Shown here: positions 1 through 8,413 of the stretch, piece after piece
How the letters are laid out: each line of letters begins with the position of its first letter
Position numbering within the stretch: the first letter of the stretch is position 1
From: Nitrososphaerota archaeon
GTDB taxonomy: Archaea > Thermoproteota > Nitrososphaeria > Nitrososphaerales > Nitrosopumilaceae
Direction of reading: 5' to 3'
Assembly: GCA_028867735.1 (NCBI GenBank)
Contig: JAGWFW010000008.1
Span: 1 to 41,014, forward strand
Length of the DNA stretch: 41,014 bases
Translations under genes and position numbers: made by a program
The notes under the pieces: generated by a model
Databases searched by the model: none
Seen by the model: only the letters and a program-made list of their open reading frames with translations
Told to the model about the DNA's origin: nothing

Positions 1-180
1 TATTGGGATGCTTATGGCAAGGCTATCTGTTGACTTGAAGTAGTAAAGAGACGATAAAGAAACTATCACTGATGCAATAACAATTGAGATTGCAAACGAG
101 GCGTATCGAGAAGACGGAGTAAATGTCGTAAGAGTATACCTTTTGTGTATACGAGATACACTGTCAGAGCTATCGGTCAT
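1..180 (-). CDS. Membrane protein, N-terminal part only (possibly DUF2070)
   Basis: The gene runs off the left edge, so only its first 60 codons are present. The ATG overlaps the TGA of the upstream Sec61-beta gene, so the two are probably translationally coupled. The visible protein starts with a polar stretch (MTDSSDSVSRIHKRYT), then PSSRYASF and a hydrophobic segment at about residues 29-47, which is a likely first membrane helix. A basic N-terminus followed by a PSSR stretch before the first helix is reminiscent of archaeal DUF2070 multi-pass proteins. That assignment is from memory and is weak. The missing 3' part would settle it. Confidence 0.6.
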   Translation of the reverse strand, partial: MTDSSDSVSRIHKRYTLTTFTPSSRYASFAISIVIASVIVSLSSLYYFKSTDSLAISIPI

Positions 181-341
181 GGTGAGAAAAATATTTTCAA
201 AATCCACGACATGGCGATAAGTGCACTTGGAATAGCTACTACTATCTCCGGTTTTAGTTTGTATCCCTTAGTCTCATCTTCAAAGAATCTCAGAAGACCT
301 GCGCTTGATGCTGGCAGCGGTGCAGATTTCTTACTACTCAT
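177..341 (-). CDS. secG: Preprotein translocase subunit Sec61-beta (SecG)
   Basis: This 54-residue protein is below the ORF-track cut-off. It carries the archaeal Sec61-beta signature: a basic start (MSSKKSAPLPASSAG), then LLRFFEDETKG, then KPEIVVAIP leading into one C-terminal membrane helix at about residues 34-52. Sec61-beta is the small non-essential third subunit of the SecYE(beta) channel for protein export and membrane insertion. Its length is normal for the family. Its TGA overlaps the ATG of the next gene. The 69-aa plus-strand ORF over this region is a shadow. Confidence 0.93.
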   Translation of the reverse strand: MSSKKSAPLPASSAGLLRFFEDETKGYKLKPEIVVAIPSALIAMSWILKIFFSP

Positions 342-380
342 GACACGTTTTTGACGCTTGTTTAAATAAATACCTTGTGG

Positions 381-767
381 CTATAGATTCTTGAGTCGCT
401 CCTTAAGTGTAATTATATCGTTGATAGACTTGAGTATCTGTTGCTGCTTTATGTGATCTTTCTCCTTCTCTAGCTCATCTGTAAGATCTTTTAGTTTTTG
501 ATCGAGTTTGTCGTATGGTGGAGAAGAGTTTTCTGTTTTATCCTGTGGTTTTTTTACATCCTGTAAAATCTTTTCTTCCTTGGCTTCTTTGCCACAGTTT
601 ACACAAAGTGCATCGCCATCCATCATTACCCTCACACCCTTACAATATGGACACGGATCACTTACTAGCGTAGCTCCCTTTAGAAGCATCTCCACAGCTT
701 TTTTTGTAAGATCCTTTGACACACTCTGAGTTACTTTATCTGCATAAAAAAAGATACACATGAACAA
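381..767 (-). CDS. Zinc-ribbon coiled-coil protein, p27/Sjogren autoantigen family
   Basis: Four cysteines form a zinc ribbon (CPYC at about 39-42 and CVNC at 55-58), preceded by SKDLTKKAVEMLLKGATL. This arrangement matches the archaeal Sjogren syndrome/scleroderma autoantigen 1 (p27) family, whose role is unknown. Residues 84-128 are rich in K, E, D, L and Q and should form a coiled coil. The track start (MFMCIFFYADK) looks unlike the family. A GTG at position 722, giving a protein that begins at SKDLTKK, is a good alternative start. The gene is divergent from aIF1 with only about 34 bp between track starts, or about 80 bp with the GTG start. Confidence 0.8.
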   Translation of the reverse strand: MFMCIFFYADKVTQSVSKDLTKKAVEMLLKGATLVSDPCPYCKGVRVMMDGDALCVNCGKEAKEEKILQDVKKPQDKTENSSPPYDKLDQKLKDLTDELEKEKDHIKQQQILKSINDIITLKERLKNL

Positions 768-801
768 GGCTTAATAGTAGGACTTCAGCTTTTTATCTCG
801 A

Positions 802-1110
802 ATGGCGGTAATCTGCAATACTTGCGGACTTCCTAACGATTTATGTGCCTGTGGCGAACTCGAAAAAGATCAGACTCAGATTGTAGTTCGAATTGAAGAA
901 CGACGCTTTAGAAAAAAAGGTACCATGATTGAAGGGGTCAACCCAAAAATGAATGATCTTGGAAGAGTAGTCAGAGAATTGAAGGCAAGATATGCTTGCG
1001 GCGGAACAGTCAAAGACGGATACATCTTTCTACAAGGAGATCACAGAGATACAATCAAGGGAACTTTGGTAAAACTTGGATTTCCAGAAGCAAGCATAGA
1101 AGTTCATTGA
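802..1110 (+). CDS. Translation initiation factor aIF1 (SUI1/eIF1)
   Basis: This 102-aa protein has the SUI1 fold signature: IVVRIEERRFRKKGTMIEGV, then GRVVRELKARYACGGTVKDG, then IFLQGDHRDTIKGTLVKLGF. aIF1 binds the small ribosomal subunit near the P site and enforces correct start-codon selection. The N-terminus carries a cysteine cluster (CNTCGLPNDLCAC), common in archaeal forms and possibly metal-binding. A TATA-like element (cttaatag) lies about 30 nt upstream, so the mRNA may be leaderless or nearly so. The CPBP protease gene follows after 7 bp. Confidence 0.95.
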   Translation: MAVICNTCGLPNDLCACGELEKDQTQIVVRIEERRFRKKGTMIEGVNPKMNDLGRVVRELKARYACGGTVKDGYIFLQGDHRDTIKGTLVKLGFPEASIEVH

Positions 1111-1117
1111 ATGAAAC

Positions 1118-2119
1118 TTGTTGCACACAGATAAGACAATCAGAATTTTATCCATCCCCTATTCTGCATTTGTAGCTGTAATTTTTGGAATAATGATCTT
1201 AGCCTTTCCCGTAGGGGCGTACCTTGTCTTTGACTCTGACGTTGGAAATAACATAAACTTTCAATATCCTTTAGACAGCTTCAATTTTTTTGTAGCGGGA
1301 ATCGGCTTCAAATTACCAATCTCTTTCCAACTTGGAGACGCATTCATCATTGCGTGGTCAGCTTATGCAGTGTTGTTTTCCATCTCATTTCTAGGCCCGC
1401 GTGGCAGTCTAACCAGAACGTTAACTGGAGTAATGTCAGAAGGTTGGCGAGAACTCAAAGAAAACGGCCTAGTCAATGCGATAACATGGCTTTCCATACT
1501 GATACTGCTTTCAGTCATGATAGATTTTGTGCAACAAAGTTTTGGTGTAAAGATAGAACCCCCCCAGTTCCAAAATGGATTGATCCAGTTTTTCCAGATA
1601 ACGGCATCTCCTTTGACAGAAGAGATAGGCTTCAGGGTGTTTCTCATAGGAATACCTCTGTTTCTCATCTTCTCTTACAGATCATCATGGAAACTTTTCT
1701 TCAAATCTCTATGGAGACCTGCCGCATACTTGCACATAACAGACTACAAAAAAACAATGGCAATAATAATTACGGTAGGCGTATTTTTTGGCGCGGCCCA
1801 CATAATTTCCGGAACACCGTGGAGCCCCGGAAAAATAACCCAGGCGACAATAGCTGGAATCATAATAGGATGGGTTTATGTCAGATACGGTTTAGCCCCC
1901 GCGATACTAATTCATTGGGGGACAAATTATTTCATTTATTCATACTTGTTTTTCATATCAACACTAAGCCAGACATCCATAACGTCAGAAATTTCAAATC
2001 CTTTTTCTGACACACTTGAACAATTGCTTCTGGTCACAGGCGCCATAGCAATAGCCATAAAAATCCTCCATTACATAAAGGCAAAACGAGAACAACTACA
2101 ACCCCCTACAGAGACATGA
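1118..2119 (+). CDS. CPBP-family (CAAX/Rce1-like) intramembrane metalloprotease
   Basis: This 333-aa protein has about eight hydrophobic segments. It carries all three CPBP catalytic motifs: E168-E169-xxx-R173 (TEEIGFR), FFGAAH with H228, and IHWGTN with H266 and N270. The family cleaves substrates within the membrane, as eukaryotic Rce1 does for CAAX proteins; the archaeal substrates are unknown. The start is a TTG at 1118 (or the next codon, also TTG); the ATG at 1111 is in a different frame and stops quickly. It follows aIF1 closely and may be co-transcribed with it, though no functional link is evident. Confidence 0.87.
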   Translation: MLHTDKTIRILSIPYSAFVAVIFGIMILAFPVGAYLVFDSDVGNNINFQYPLDSFNFFVAGIGFKLPISFQLGDAFIIAWSAYAVLFSISFLGPRGSLTRTLTGVMSEGWRELKENGLVNAITWLSILILLSVMIDFVQQSFGVKIEPPQFQNGLIQFFQITASPLTEEIGFRVFLIGIPLFLIFSYRSSWKLFFKSLWRPAAYLHITDYKKTMAIIITVGVFFGAAHIISGTPWSPGKITQATIAGIIIGWVYVRYGLAPAILIHWGTNYFIYSYLFFISTLSQTSITSEISNPFSDTLEQLLLVTGAIAIAIKILHYIKAKREQLQPPTET

Positions 2120-2125
2120 GAATCA

Positions 2126-2761
2126 TCAAGTCAGAGCATTGCCGAGCAATCTAGACACTGGCAAATCATAACTCATTATCATATTCAGATCAGATTGATC
2201 ATCCACATCCAACATCATTCTCCTGATAAGCACAAGAGCGGGTACTGCATTTCTCATCTCTGCAGTGTTCAGATGTATTTTGTAGCTATCCTCGTCATAA
2301 TGGGTTTCCATCACATTTACTGGGGACCTATACAAGGCATTGGTACCGTCGAATCTTCGCGATGGCACAACAAGCACGCATCTATTTTGAAGTCTAAAGT
2401 CTAACAGGGTACGAATGTCTTCTGCTTGAATTAGCGGTATATCCTGAGGCAAAACTATGGTAGAGTCAAAACCCTCTTTTAACAAATAGTCATCTGCAAG
2501 TTTTACGGCATTGTTGACCCCAAGCTCTTCGTGGTCATAGATTTCCACTGCAGAAAACTTTTTTCCAATCCCAAGCGCGGCGTCGTCTCTGCTCACAATC
2601 AGGGTTTTTTCTACAATTTCAGATTGCGATAATGCCCCAAGTACAGATTCTAACATCACTCTACAGATTTTTTCAGTCTTTTCAGCAGATAAATTGAGCC
2701 GGGTTTTTGCCCTTGAAAAAGTCTTCACGGGAACTATTGCACCTATTCTCAAGTCAGACAT
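2126..2761 (-). CDS. cofC: 2-phospho-L-lactate guanylyltransferase CofC
   Basis: This 211-aa protein starts with the CofC signature IGAIVPVKTFSRAKTRL and contains FDSTIVLPQDIPLI, the nucleotidyltransferase-fold segment. CofC activates 2-phospho-L-lactate (phosphoenolpyruvate in some bacteria) with GTP to give the GDP-linked intermediate used by CofD in coenzyme F420 synthesis. Length is normal. It overlaps the 3' end of cofD by 8 bp, so the two consecutive F420 enzymes are translated from one operon. The three-carbon substrate used here cannot be told from sequence. Confidence 0.92.
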   Translation of the reverse strand: MSDLRIGAIVPVKTFSRAKTRLNLSAEKTEKICRVMLESVLGALSQSEIVEKTLIVSRDDAALGIGKKFSAVEIYDHEELGVNNAVKLADDYLLKEGFDSTIVLPQDIPLIQAEDIRTLLDFRLQNRCVLVVPSRRFDGTNALYRSPVNVMETHYDEDSYKIHLNTAEMRNAVPALVLIRRMMLDVDDQSDLNMIMSYDLPVSRLLGNALT

Positions 2762-3674
2762 GCATTTGTTTTAAAATGAAGGATGCGAGAGCCTCTTCGT
2801 CTTTCTTTTCTTTCATTTTTATCTTTGTTTCATACACTTTCATGTCCAAGTTCTCAATTTTTCTGGTATGAAGCTTGTCAGCAGAGTCGATTATAATATT
2901 GGATGCCACTTCAGAATACATCTTGGCAAGGCCATATACTGATACCTCGATTCCTGCGGCTTCAAGGTATTTTGCCGCAGGCCCGCTTACTGCAGAATTA
3001 CCTATGAGCGGGCTTACAACTACGACCTTTTTCTTCGACTTGGACAGTTCTTTTCTGATTCCCTTGATGGACAGTATTGGACCAATGCTAGTTAACGGGT
3101 TACCCGGTGCAATAATTACCAGTTTTGAATCGTGAATTGCGTTTACTGCAGCAGGGTTTGCTCGTGCCTTGTCTGCGCCAAGATATTTTATCCCTTCAAC
3201 CTTATCCTGACCCTTGTATTTTACCCAGAACTCCTGCAGGTGCAGCTCTCCCTTGTTTGTTACTATTCTGGTTTCAACGCTATTGTCTGTTACAGGAATT
3301 ATCTTTGTGTCTACTGCAAACTTTTGGCACATCCATTCAGTAATATCTGAAAGATTTTTTCCATTCTTTAGCATGTTGGTTCTCATCAGATGAATTGACG
3401 CGTCTCTGTCACCTATCTTAAACCAAGTCTCTTCCCCAAGCATCTCCATCTGACGCAAAAACCCAAACGTATCTTTCTTTATTCCCCACCCCTTGTCAGT
3501 ATCAAGAATATCTGCAAGTCCGTAAAGCATTGTATCAATATCAGGACAAATGTAAAGTCCGTACAGCCAGTAATTATCCCCAACGTTTGAAATTACAGAA
3601 AGGTCTCGCGTTTGAGAAGCTATTCCTCTGACAAGTTTTACAGAGCCTGTTCCTCCCGCAAGAATTGTTATCAT
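2754..3674 (-). CDS. cofD: 2-phospho-L-lactate transferase CofD
   Basis: This 306-aa protein begins with the CofD motif MITILAGGTGSVKLVRG and contains NVGDNYWLYGLYICPDIDTMLYGLAD and the APGNPLTSIGPIL stretch, all typical of the family. CofD transfers the phospholactyl (or enolpyruvyl) group from the GDP intermediate made by CofC onto Fo, forming F420-0 or its dehydro form. A purine-rich stretch (cgggggatctg) lies just before the ATG and could act as a ribosome binding site. It heads the cofD-cofC operon and diverges from an exported-protein gene. Confidence 0.95.
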   Translation of the reverse strand: MITILAGGTGSVKLVRGIASQTRDLSVISNVGDNYWLYGLYICPDIDTMLYGLADILDTDKGWGIKKDTFGFLRQMEMLGEETWFKIGDRDASIHLMRTNMLKNGKNLSDITEWMCQKFAVDTKIIPVTDNSVETRIVTNKGELHLQEFWVKYKGQDKVEGIKYLGADKARANPAAVNAIHDSKLVIIAPGNPLTSIGPILSIKGIRKELSKSKKKVVVVSPLIGNSAVSGPAAKYLEAAGIEVSVYGLAKMYSEVASNIIIDSADKLHTRKIENLDMKVYETKIKMKEKKDEEALASFILKQMHV

Positions 3675-3759
3675 TTTTCAGATCCCCCGAAAGTTACTAA
3701 GATGCCAAACATATTACTCTTGCCAATAAAAATTCAAAAATCATTATCTGCAAAAAATA

Positions 3760-5013
3760 ATGCTAAGATTTATTAGCGACTCAGAGAGTACTCGGAACGT
3801 GACTAGGAGACTATTAGTTACGTCAGTGTTAACAAGTTTGTTATTTTTCGGTGCGGTGTCTCCCAGTTTTGCAACAGTTAATTTTAGTGCTACGTTGCCG
3901 ATGGCGGGAAATCCTATTAATCCAACATATGATTTTGAAAAGAGTTTCTACATTGACTATCCTGCAGGAAGCAAGCTGCAAACCATACTTCAGGGTAAGA
4001 ACATGACAATAACGTTTGAGGATAACTCGACAAGTGATCCTGCCCTCAAAACTTTCATGCAGCAAATTAACACAGATATCGTATCAAATGAACACAGTAC
4101 AGCAGTCATAACAGATTTGGTTGTCGATTACCAGTTACTCATAAACGGATACTCAGATCACGCGTCTTTTGATTACAAAGTGGTACTTTCCCCCACAGTA
4201 ACAGGTTATATCTTGAACAAAGCCAGCGGAGACATACCGCAGACATTTGATGCATCTTGGATGGCATTTAATGCCAGCGCACCTGTCACAATAAAAACAA
4301 ACCAATACGGTCCAATAGAAATCAACTATCCAATAGATTCAATCAAGACTCAACTGCCAGACCTGTACAGTGCATTAAAGGGAACATACGCATTCACAGT
4401 ATTCCAAAGTCCAAACTTGTTCGACGCAACAGGACTATTCAGTGAACAGCCAGTAAACAAATGGGATGCACTCTTTGATCCAGCATACACTCTAACAGAG
4501 ACGGCAGGATACGGATACAAGGGACAAAAAACCGCAGTTACCACTTTCTCATCAGGCCTCAGTAATGCATTCTCAGGCACATTGCATGTAAACAACATTG
4601 ACCAAGACTTTACAGGTTCTGACGGTGTAAAATACCACATTTCAACAAAAGAACAGGCCAATGCAGGGACCATCAACATAGAAGGCCATGCAAATGCAAA
4701 CCAAGTCCAAGGAGGATGGACATTTACAAGCACGACTCAAGCTTCATCAACCACAAGTACAGCTACAGCTGGTGGTACATCCACCATGATGGTATACGGA
4801 ATGGCTGGGTTTGCAGGAGTCATCGCGGTGGTAATATTCATCTGGAGCAACAAAAAGATGAAGGAAGTAGTCCACGAAGTCGACACAGGCCCCATACAAT
4901 ACGAGACAAGACAACACTGGGCAGACAAGTTTGACGGAGTATCAAGCAGCCCAGTAAGCTCGGACAACCAGCCAAGCAATCAAGACGACAGGCCAAAAAG
5001 GTCAGCTATCTAA
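3760..5013 (+). CDS. Exported protein with C-terminal membrane anchor
   Basis: The family is not recognised. The 417-aa protein has a basic N-terminus and a hydrophobic segment at about residues 19-37 ending near PSFA, a likely signal peptide. A beta-rich extracellular region of about 300 residues follows, rich in T, S, N and Q. A second membrane segment at about 345-366 (MMVYGMAGFAGVIAVVIFIW) precedes a charged cytoplasmic tail of about 50 residues (NKKMKEVV...). The topology suggests a surface or envelope protein held by its C-terminal helix. An A/T-rich element about 30 nt upstream could be the TATA box, giving a short or absent leader. Confidence 0.8.
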   Translation: MLRFISDSESTRNVTRRLLVTSVLTSLLFFGAVSPSFATVNFSATLPMAGNPINPTYDFEKSFYIDYPAGSKLQTILQGKNMTITFEDNSTSDPALKTFMQQINTDIVSNEHSTAVITDLVVDYQLLINGYSDHASFDYKVVLSPTVTGYILNKASGDIPQTFDASWMAFNASAPVTIKTNQYGPIEINYPIDSIKTQLPDLYSALKGTYAFTVFQSPNLFDATGLFSEQPVNKWDALFDPAYTLTETAGYGYKGQKTAVTTFSSGLSNAFSGTLHVNNIDQDFTGSDGVKYHISTKEQANAGTINIEGHANANQVQGGWTFTSTTQASSTTSTATAGGTSTMMVYGMAGFAGVIAVVIFIWSNKKMKEVVHEVDTGPIQYETRQHWADKFDGVSSSPVSSDNQPSNQDDRPKRSAI

Positions 5014-5040
5014 AATTAAAAATCATTTTCAAATAAAATA

Positions 5041-5323
5041 GTGCGCGCCAGCTGTAACCCTCCTTCTGTTTTACGAGATTCAGCTATGCGGCCTACCTAA
5101 ACAAAGTGCAGCGCTTATTGTTTGATTTGGCCTTTCTCCATGTGGTACAGATTTTTCATTCCTTTACCGGGAATCTCAGGCATTGCCATCACAGTACGCC
5201 CCAGTTCGGATAGGTTTCTGTTCTGTTGCCAGTCATCTCTGACTATCCGTCTCCGGATCACATTTGCTGCATGGAGGGAGGAGTTTCCTCTGCCGAAGCA
5301 GCGCCTCATTCACCGGCTCGCAC
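5041..5323 (-). ncRNA. rnpB: RNase P RNA
   Basis: This is read on the minus strand. The 5' end (gtgcgagccgg) pairs with the 3' end (ctggcgcgcac) in an 11-position helix with one mismatch, as expected for P1. The 5' half carries gaggaaactcctccct, matching conserved region I (GAGGAAAGUCC-like). The 3' end carries acagaaggagggttacag, matching the other conserved P4 region, and ctcctccc can pair with ggaggg. The size of about 283 nt fits an archaeal RNase P RNA, the catalytic subunit that removes tRNA 5' leaders. The 64-aa minus-strand and 132-aa plus-strand ORFs over it are spurious. Ends are inferred from the P1 pairing. Confidence 0.9.
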
Positions 5324-5345
5324 TATACCAAAGTCAGCCAAGATT

Positions 5346-5355
5346 CTATTTTAGC
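5346..5355 (-). promoter_or_regulatory. TATA box of the RNase P RNA gene
   Basis: On the minus strand gctaaaatag is centred about 27 nt before the predicted first base of the RNase P RNA, the expected archaeal TATA spacing. It lies just before the 3' end of the upstream permease gene, so the RNA appears to have its own promoter. Confidence 0.6.
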
Positions 5356-5367
5356 ATTAGCAATATC

Positions 5368-7698
5368 CTACATTTTTGGTTCAAAATAGTCTTCGTGAGG
5401 AGTTGCCCCTTTCCTAGACTTGACCATTCCATAAGCCATGCGATATATTTTGTAAATAAAGCGGTTTTCCTTAAGTCTTGGGGCAATTACACTCCAAAAA
5501 TACCTAGCCCTTATTTTTGAAAACCTGGAATCACGTACTACAAATACACTGTATTTTGATTTTTCAACAATTGCCAAGGTCTTTGGGCTAAACGCCTGCT
5601 CGGGTTGATTCCCGGCCCCAACTATGACGATTTCAGGATCCTGGTTAAGATTACGCAATAGATCTTTGGTTACGTCCATGCTTGTAGGATAGATTCTTTC
5701 AACTGGAACTTTTTTCAGATCAAGATCAAACATTTTTTCGTTTATTCTGCTCAAGATGTCCCGTTCTTCTTCAGGTGATTCGACAACGCCCCTTACGATC
5801 CGTATCTTGCTATTCATTGAATTTGAAAAAGAGTTTGCTATTTCAAGCCCAAGATCAGAGTGCCTTCCCTTGTCATATGCAACAACAATGTGCGAGAGCT
5901 CCTTTTCAAATTCTTTTTTGATGTTTACTCCCATAATATCACATGTGGTAAGAGAGAGAAGCTTTCTGTTGTTTTTGAGATCATAGAAATCCATCACAAG
6001 AAGATTGATTCCTTGCTCTTCGGCAGTAGCAAGGATTGCCTCGGTTGTATCATGTGACAGCCTTACAAGATATCTATATTCCGAGAATCCGGGTTTTGTC
6101 TTCAGATCGTCAAAAGACTTCATGACCGGCTCGGCAAATCCATGAGCCATGGAAAGCGGAATCTGTATTGGTATTGTTGCCACATTCAGCAGAGATATTT
6201 CACCATCCTTTGATTTGGCTATTGATGATGCAATGGTAACAAGCTTTTCAATTGTTTTCTTGTTGAATACTACCATTATGCGATAATCTTTTCGCTGTTG
6301 CGGGCCAATGTTTGCAACAAGAGGCGCATAGTGCTCTATCTCTTTTTTTGCAATATATAGTTTGTATATTGAAAATCCTATCAATATCCACACTATAGCT
6401 ATTGCCCAGCTAATCGGATTGTATATCAAAAGAAATATTGCAAGACCAGCCTTGGCAAAAATCCCTATCAACGGCATGAGAGGAAACACTGGGATCTTGA
6501 ATCCATAGTCAAGCTTGTGCCCATAGAGTCTCCGGATGTTTATTCCTGCCCAGTTAACCTGTGTGAAAAGAAACAGGAACATGACTCCGGCCACAAGTGC
6601 CAGCTGCTCCAGAGGGAGCCAGGTTGCCATTATCAGCATGATAAAGCCAGAAGCTATGATTGCAAAATGCGGCGTGTGGAATTTTGGATGTATTGAACTG
6701 AATATGTATGGAAGGTTGTACTGCCTCCCCATGGCAAACGATACCCTGCTTGAAGAAAATGTGGTTGCACTCAGTGCTGCAATGCTTGACACCAGTCCGC
6801 CTACAAAGACAAGGATAGTGCCATACGGTATCAGATATTGTGCGGCTTTTCCAATTCCCAGGTCTTGATAGCCTCCTATGTACTGCCATACTTCAGTTCC
6901 AACCACGTCTGGCTTTAGCCCTCCAACAAAGACAAACGTAAACACGACATAGAGCGCCGTTACCACCCCAAGCGCTATGAAGATTGCCTTTGGTATGTTC
7001 TTCTTTGGATTTTTTACTTCTTCTCCTGTTTGTACAATTATTTCGTATCCCTCAAATGCGATGTAGGTAATTCCCATTGCCAAAATGAACCCGGTCATCC
7101 CGTGAGGTACAAAATTATGAAAGTTTTCGGCCCAGTTTGGATTGACAAAACCCAGGGCGAACAGGCCAGACACTATGAGAATTACAATTATTACAAGCTG
7201 AGCAATTGTAAGTCCGTTTCCCACGCGTCCTGTCAGCGATACTCCCCGATAGTTTACATATGTGAATATCACTATTGACGCCACCGCGATTATTTTTCCC
7301 AGAGGAATACCGCCATATTCCGGTGCAACGCCCAGGCTTGTAAGCAAACTGCCAAAAAAATCTCCGATTGAAACCGCATACAAGCTTCCTGCAATCATAT
7401 GCCCAAACCAGGCAATCCATCCACTGATGAATGCGTTTGGTCTTGGCAGTCCTTCTTTTACCCACCTGTAGCCGCCTCCTGCCTCTGGAAAGGCAGACCC
7501 GAGTTCGGCATATGTCAGTGCGGTAAAGAAACTTACAACGCCGCTTATTGCAAAAACAATGATAAGAGAAGGTCCTGATTCATTCATGGCAGGTCCTACC
7601 AAGTTAAAGATGGCCCCGCCTATCATAGCAGCAATTCCAATCATGGTTATATCCAGCAAAGATAGGCTGCGGACTAGCCCTGAATGCTCAGTTGTCAT
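5368..7698 (-). CDS. APC-family amino acid permease with C-terminal USP-like domains
   Basis: Residues 1 to about 455 form a permease with about 12 membrane segments. They begin with SLLDITMIGIAAMIGGAIF, the helix-1 substrate motif of the amino acid-polyamine-organocation family, and include YAELGSAFPEAGGGYRWV. Residues of about 475-740 are soluble and look like two universal-stress-protein-type alpha/beta domains, beginning near YRIMVVFNKK and SHIVVAYDKGRHSD. The total of 776 aa fits known permease-USP fusions. The soluble part may sense nucleotides and gate transport, which is inferred. The substrate is unknown. The nearest downstream gene is the RNase P RNA. Confidence 0.9.
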   Translation of the reverse strand: MTTEHSGLVRSLSLLDITMIGIAAMIGGAIFNLVGPAMNESGPSLIIVFAISGVVSFFTALTYAELGSAFPEAGGGYRWVKEGLPRPNAFISGWIAWFGHMIAGSLYAVSIGDFFGSLLTSLGVAPEYGGIPLGKIIAVASIVIFTYVNYRGVSLTGRVGNGLTIAQLVIIVILIVSGLFALGFVNPNWAENFHNFVPHGMTGFILAMGITYIAFEGYEIIVQTGEEVKNPKKNIPKAIFIALGVVTALYVVFTFVFVGGLKPDVVGTEVWQYIGGYQDLGIGKAAQYLIPYGTILVFVGGLVSSIAALSATTFSSSRVSFAMGRQYNLPYIFSSIHPKFHTPHFAIIASGFIMLIMATWLPLEQLALVAGVMFLFLFTQVNWAGINIRRLYGHKLDYGFKIPVFPLMPLIGIFAKAGLAIFLLIYNPISWAIAIVWILIGFSIYKLYIAKKEIEHYAPLVANIGPQQRKDYRIMVVFNKKTIEKLVTIASSIAKSKDGEISLLNVATIPIQIPLSMAHGFAEPVMKSFDDLKTKPGFSEYRYLVRLSHDTTEAILATAEEQGINLLVMDFYDLKNNRKLLSLTTCDIMGVNIKKEFEKELSHIVVAYDKGRHSDLGLEIANSFSNSMNSKIRIVRGVVESPEEERDILSRINEKMFDLDLKKVPVERIYPTSMDVTKDLLRNLNQDPEIVIVGAGNQPEQAFSPKTLAIVEKSKYSVFVVRDSRFSKIRARYFWSVIAPRLKENRFIYKIYRMAYGMVKSRKGATPHEDYFEPKM

Positions 7699-7845
7699 GT
7701 AAACCTATCCGTGTGGAAAAAATGCTCGCATAAATCTCTACCCGTTTAAAACGTGATTACGAGATAGCGTTTGGCGTCCCAGAAAGACGTATTAGTTCGA
7801 TTTCAGGCCACCCCCAAAATCAAATCCAAGTATCCCTCAGATCTC

Positions 7846-8352
7846 TCAGCCTACAGACACTGATCCAAGCCCATAATCATCAGATATTTCGTAGATCTTT
7901 TCTTGAGTTTCCGCATTTGAATAATCTTTTAGGAGGTCACGGTTTAGCTCAAAAAACGTATGCCCCCACTTGAACTTGTTGAGTATGGCATGCGCCTGAT
8001 CGTCAAGACTCATGATGAAAAGAGTTGCTGCAATAGATTCCGCCGTGGTAAGTTTTCCAATCTTGGCATAGTTTACCGGATTTCCGGCAAGTAATGGAGG
8101 TAGCTTGCGAGAAAACCCCAGAAAATTTCTGGCAAATGTTTTTTGTGCAAGCTCCCAGGAGCAATCGATGGCAGTTATTGAACCTACAAGGTTTCCGTCC
8201 TTTTTCAGGACTATTTTTTCAGCAAAGGGATGCAAAACCATTGTCGCCTGTACAGTTTTCCTTACCTGTCTGGCCAGACCAAATTTTACCAATTTTGCGG
8301 CAGTGCATTTAGCAGGATCATCTTGCCGCAACATGAAGACTTGGACTTCCAT
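7846..8352 (-). CDS. tsr3: rRNA aminocarboxypropyltransferase Tsr3 (DUF367)
   Basis: This 168-aa protein contains the family-typical segments DPAKCTAAKLVKFGLA, LHPFAEK, ITAIDCSWELA, RKLPPLLAGNPVNYAKIGKLTTAESIAA and the C-terminal FKWGHTFFELNRDLL. Tsr3 transfers the 3-amino-3-carboxypropyl group of S-adenosylmethionine onto a pseudouridine-derived base of small-subunit rRNA during ribosome maturation. Length is normal for archaeal members. The gene is a single unit on the minus strand between the permease and the large surface protein. Confidence 0.92.
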   Translation of the reverse strand: MEVQVFMLRQDDPAKCTAAKLVKFGLARQVRKTVQATMVLHPFAEKIVLKKDGNLVGSITAIDCSWELAQKTFARNFLGFSRKLPPLLAGNPVNYAKIGKLTTAESIAATLFIMSLDDQAHAILNKFKWGHTFFELNRDLLKDYSNAETQEKIYEISDDYGLGSVSVG

Positions 8353-8413
8353 AGTATCACGGCACCTGTTGGAGAATTAACTGCATGAGATCTGGAATTG
8401 ATGAAACCGATTA

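Noticed and set aside
145-354. 69-aa plus-strand ORF
   Set aside because: It is a shadow of the Sec61-beta gene and its coupled neighbour on the minus strand.
1354-2010. 218-aa plus-strand ORF
   Set aside because: It is out of frame inside the CPBP gene, whose catalytic motifs are clear.
5115-5520. ORFs of 64 aa (minus) and 132 aa (plus)
   Set aside because: They overlap the RNase P RNA and the end of the permease gene, and their protein composition is unlike real genes.
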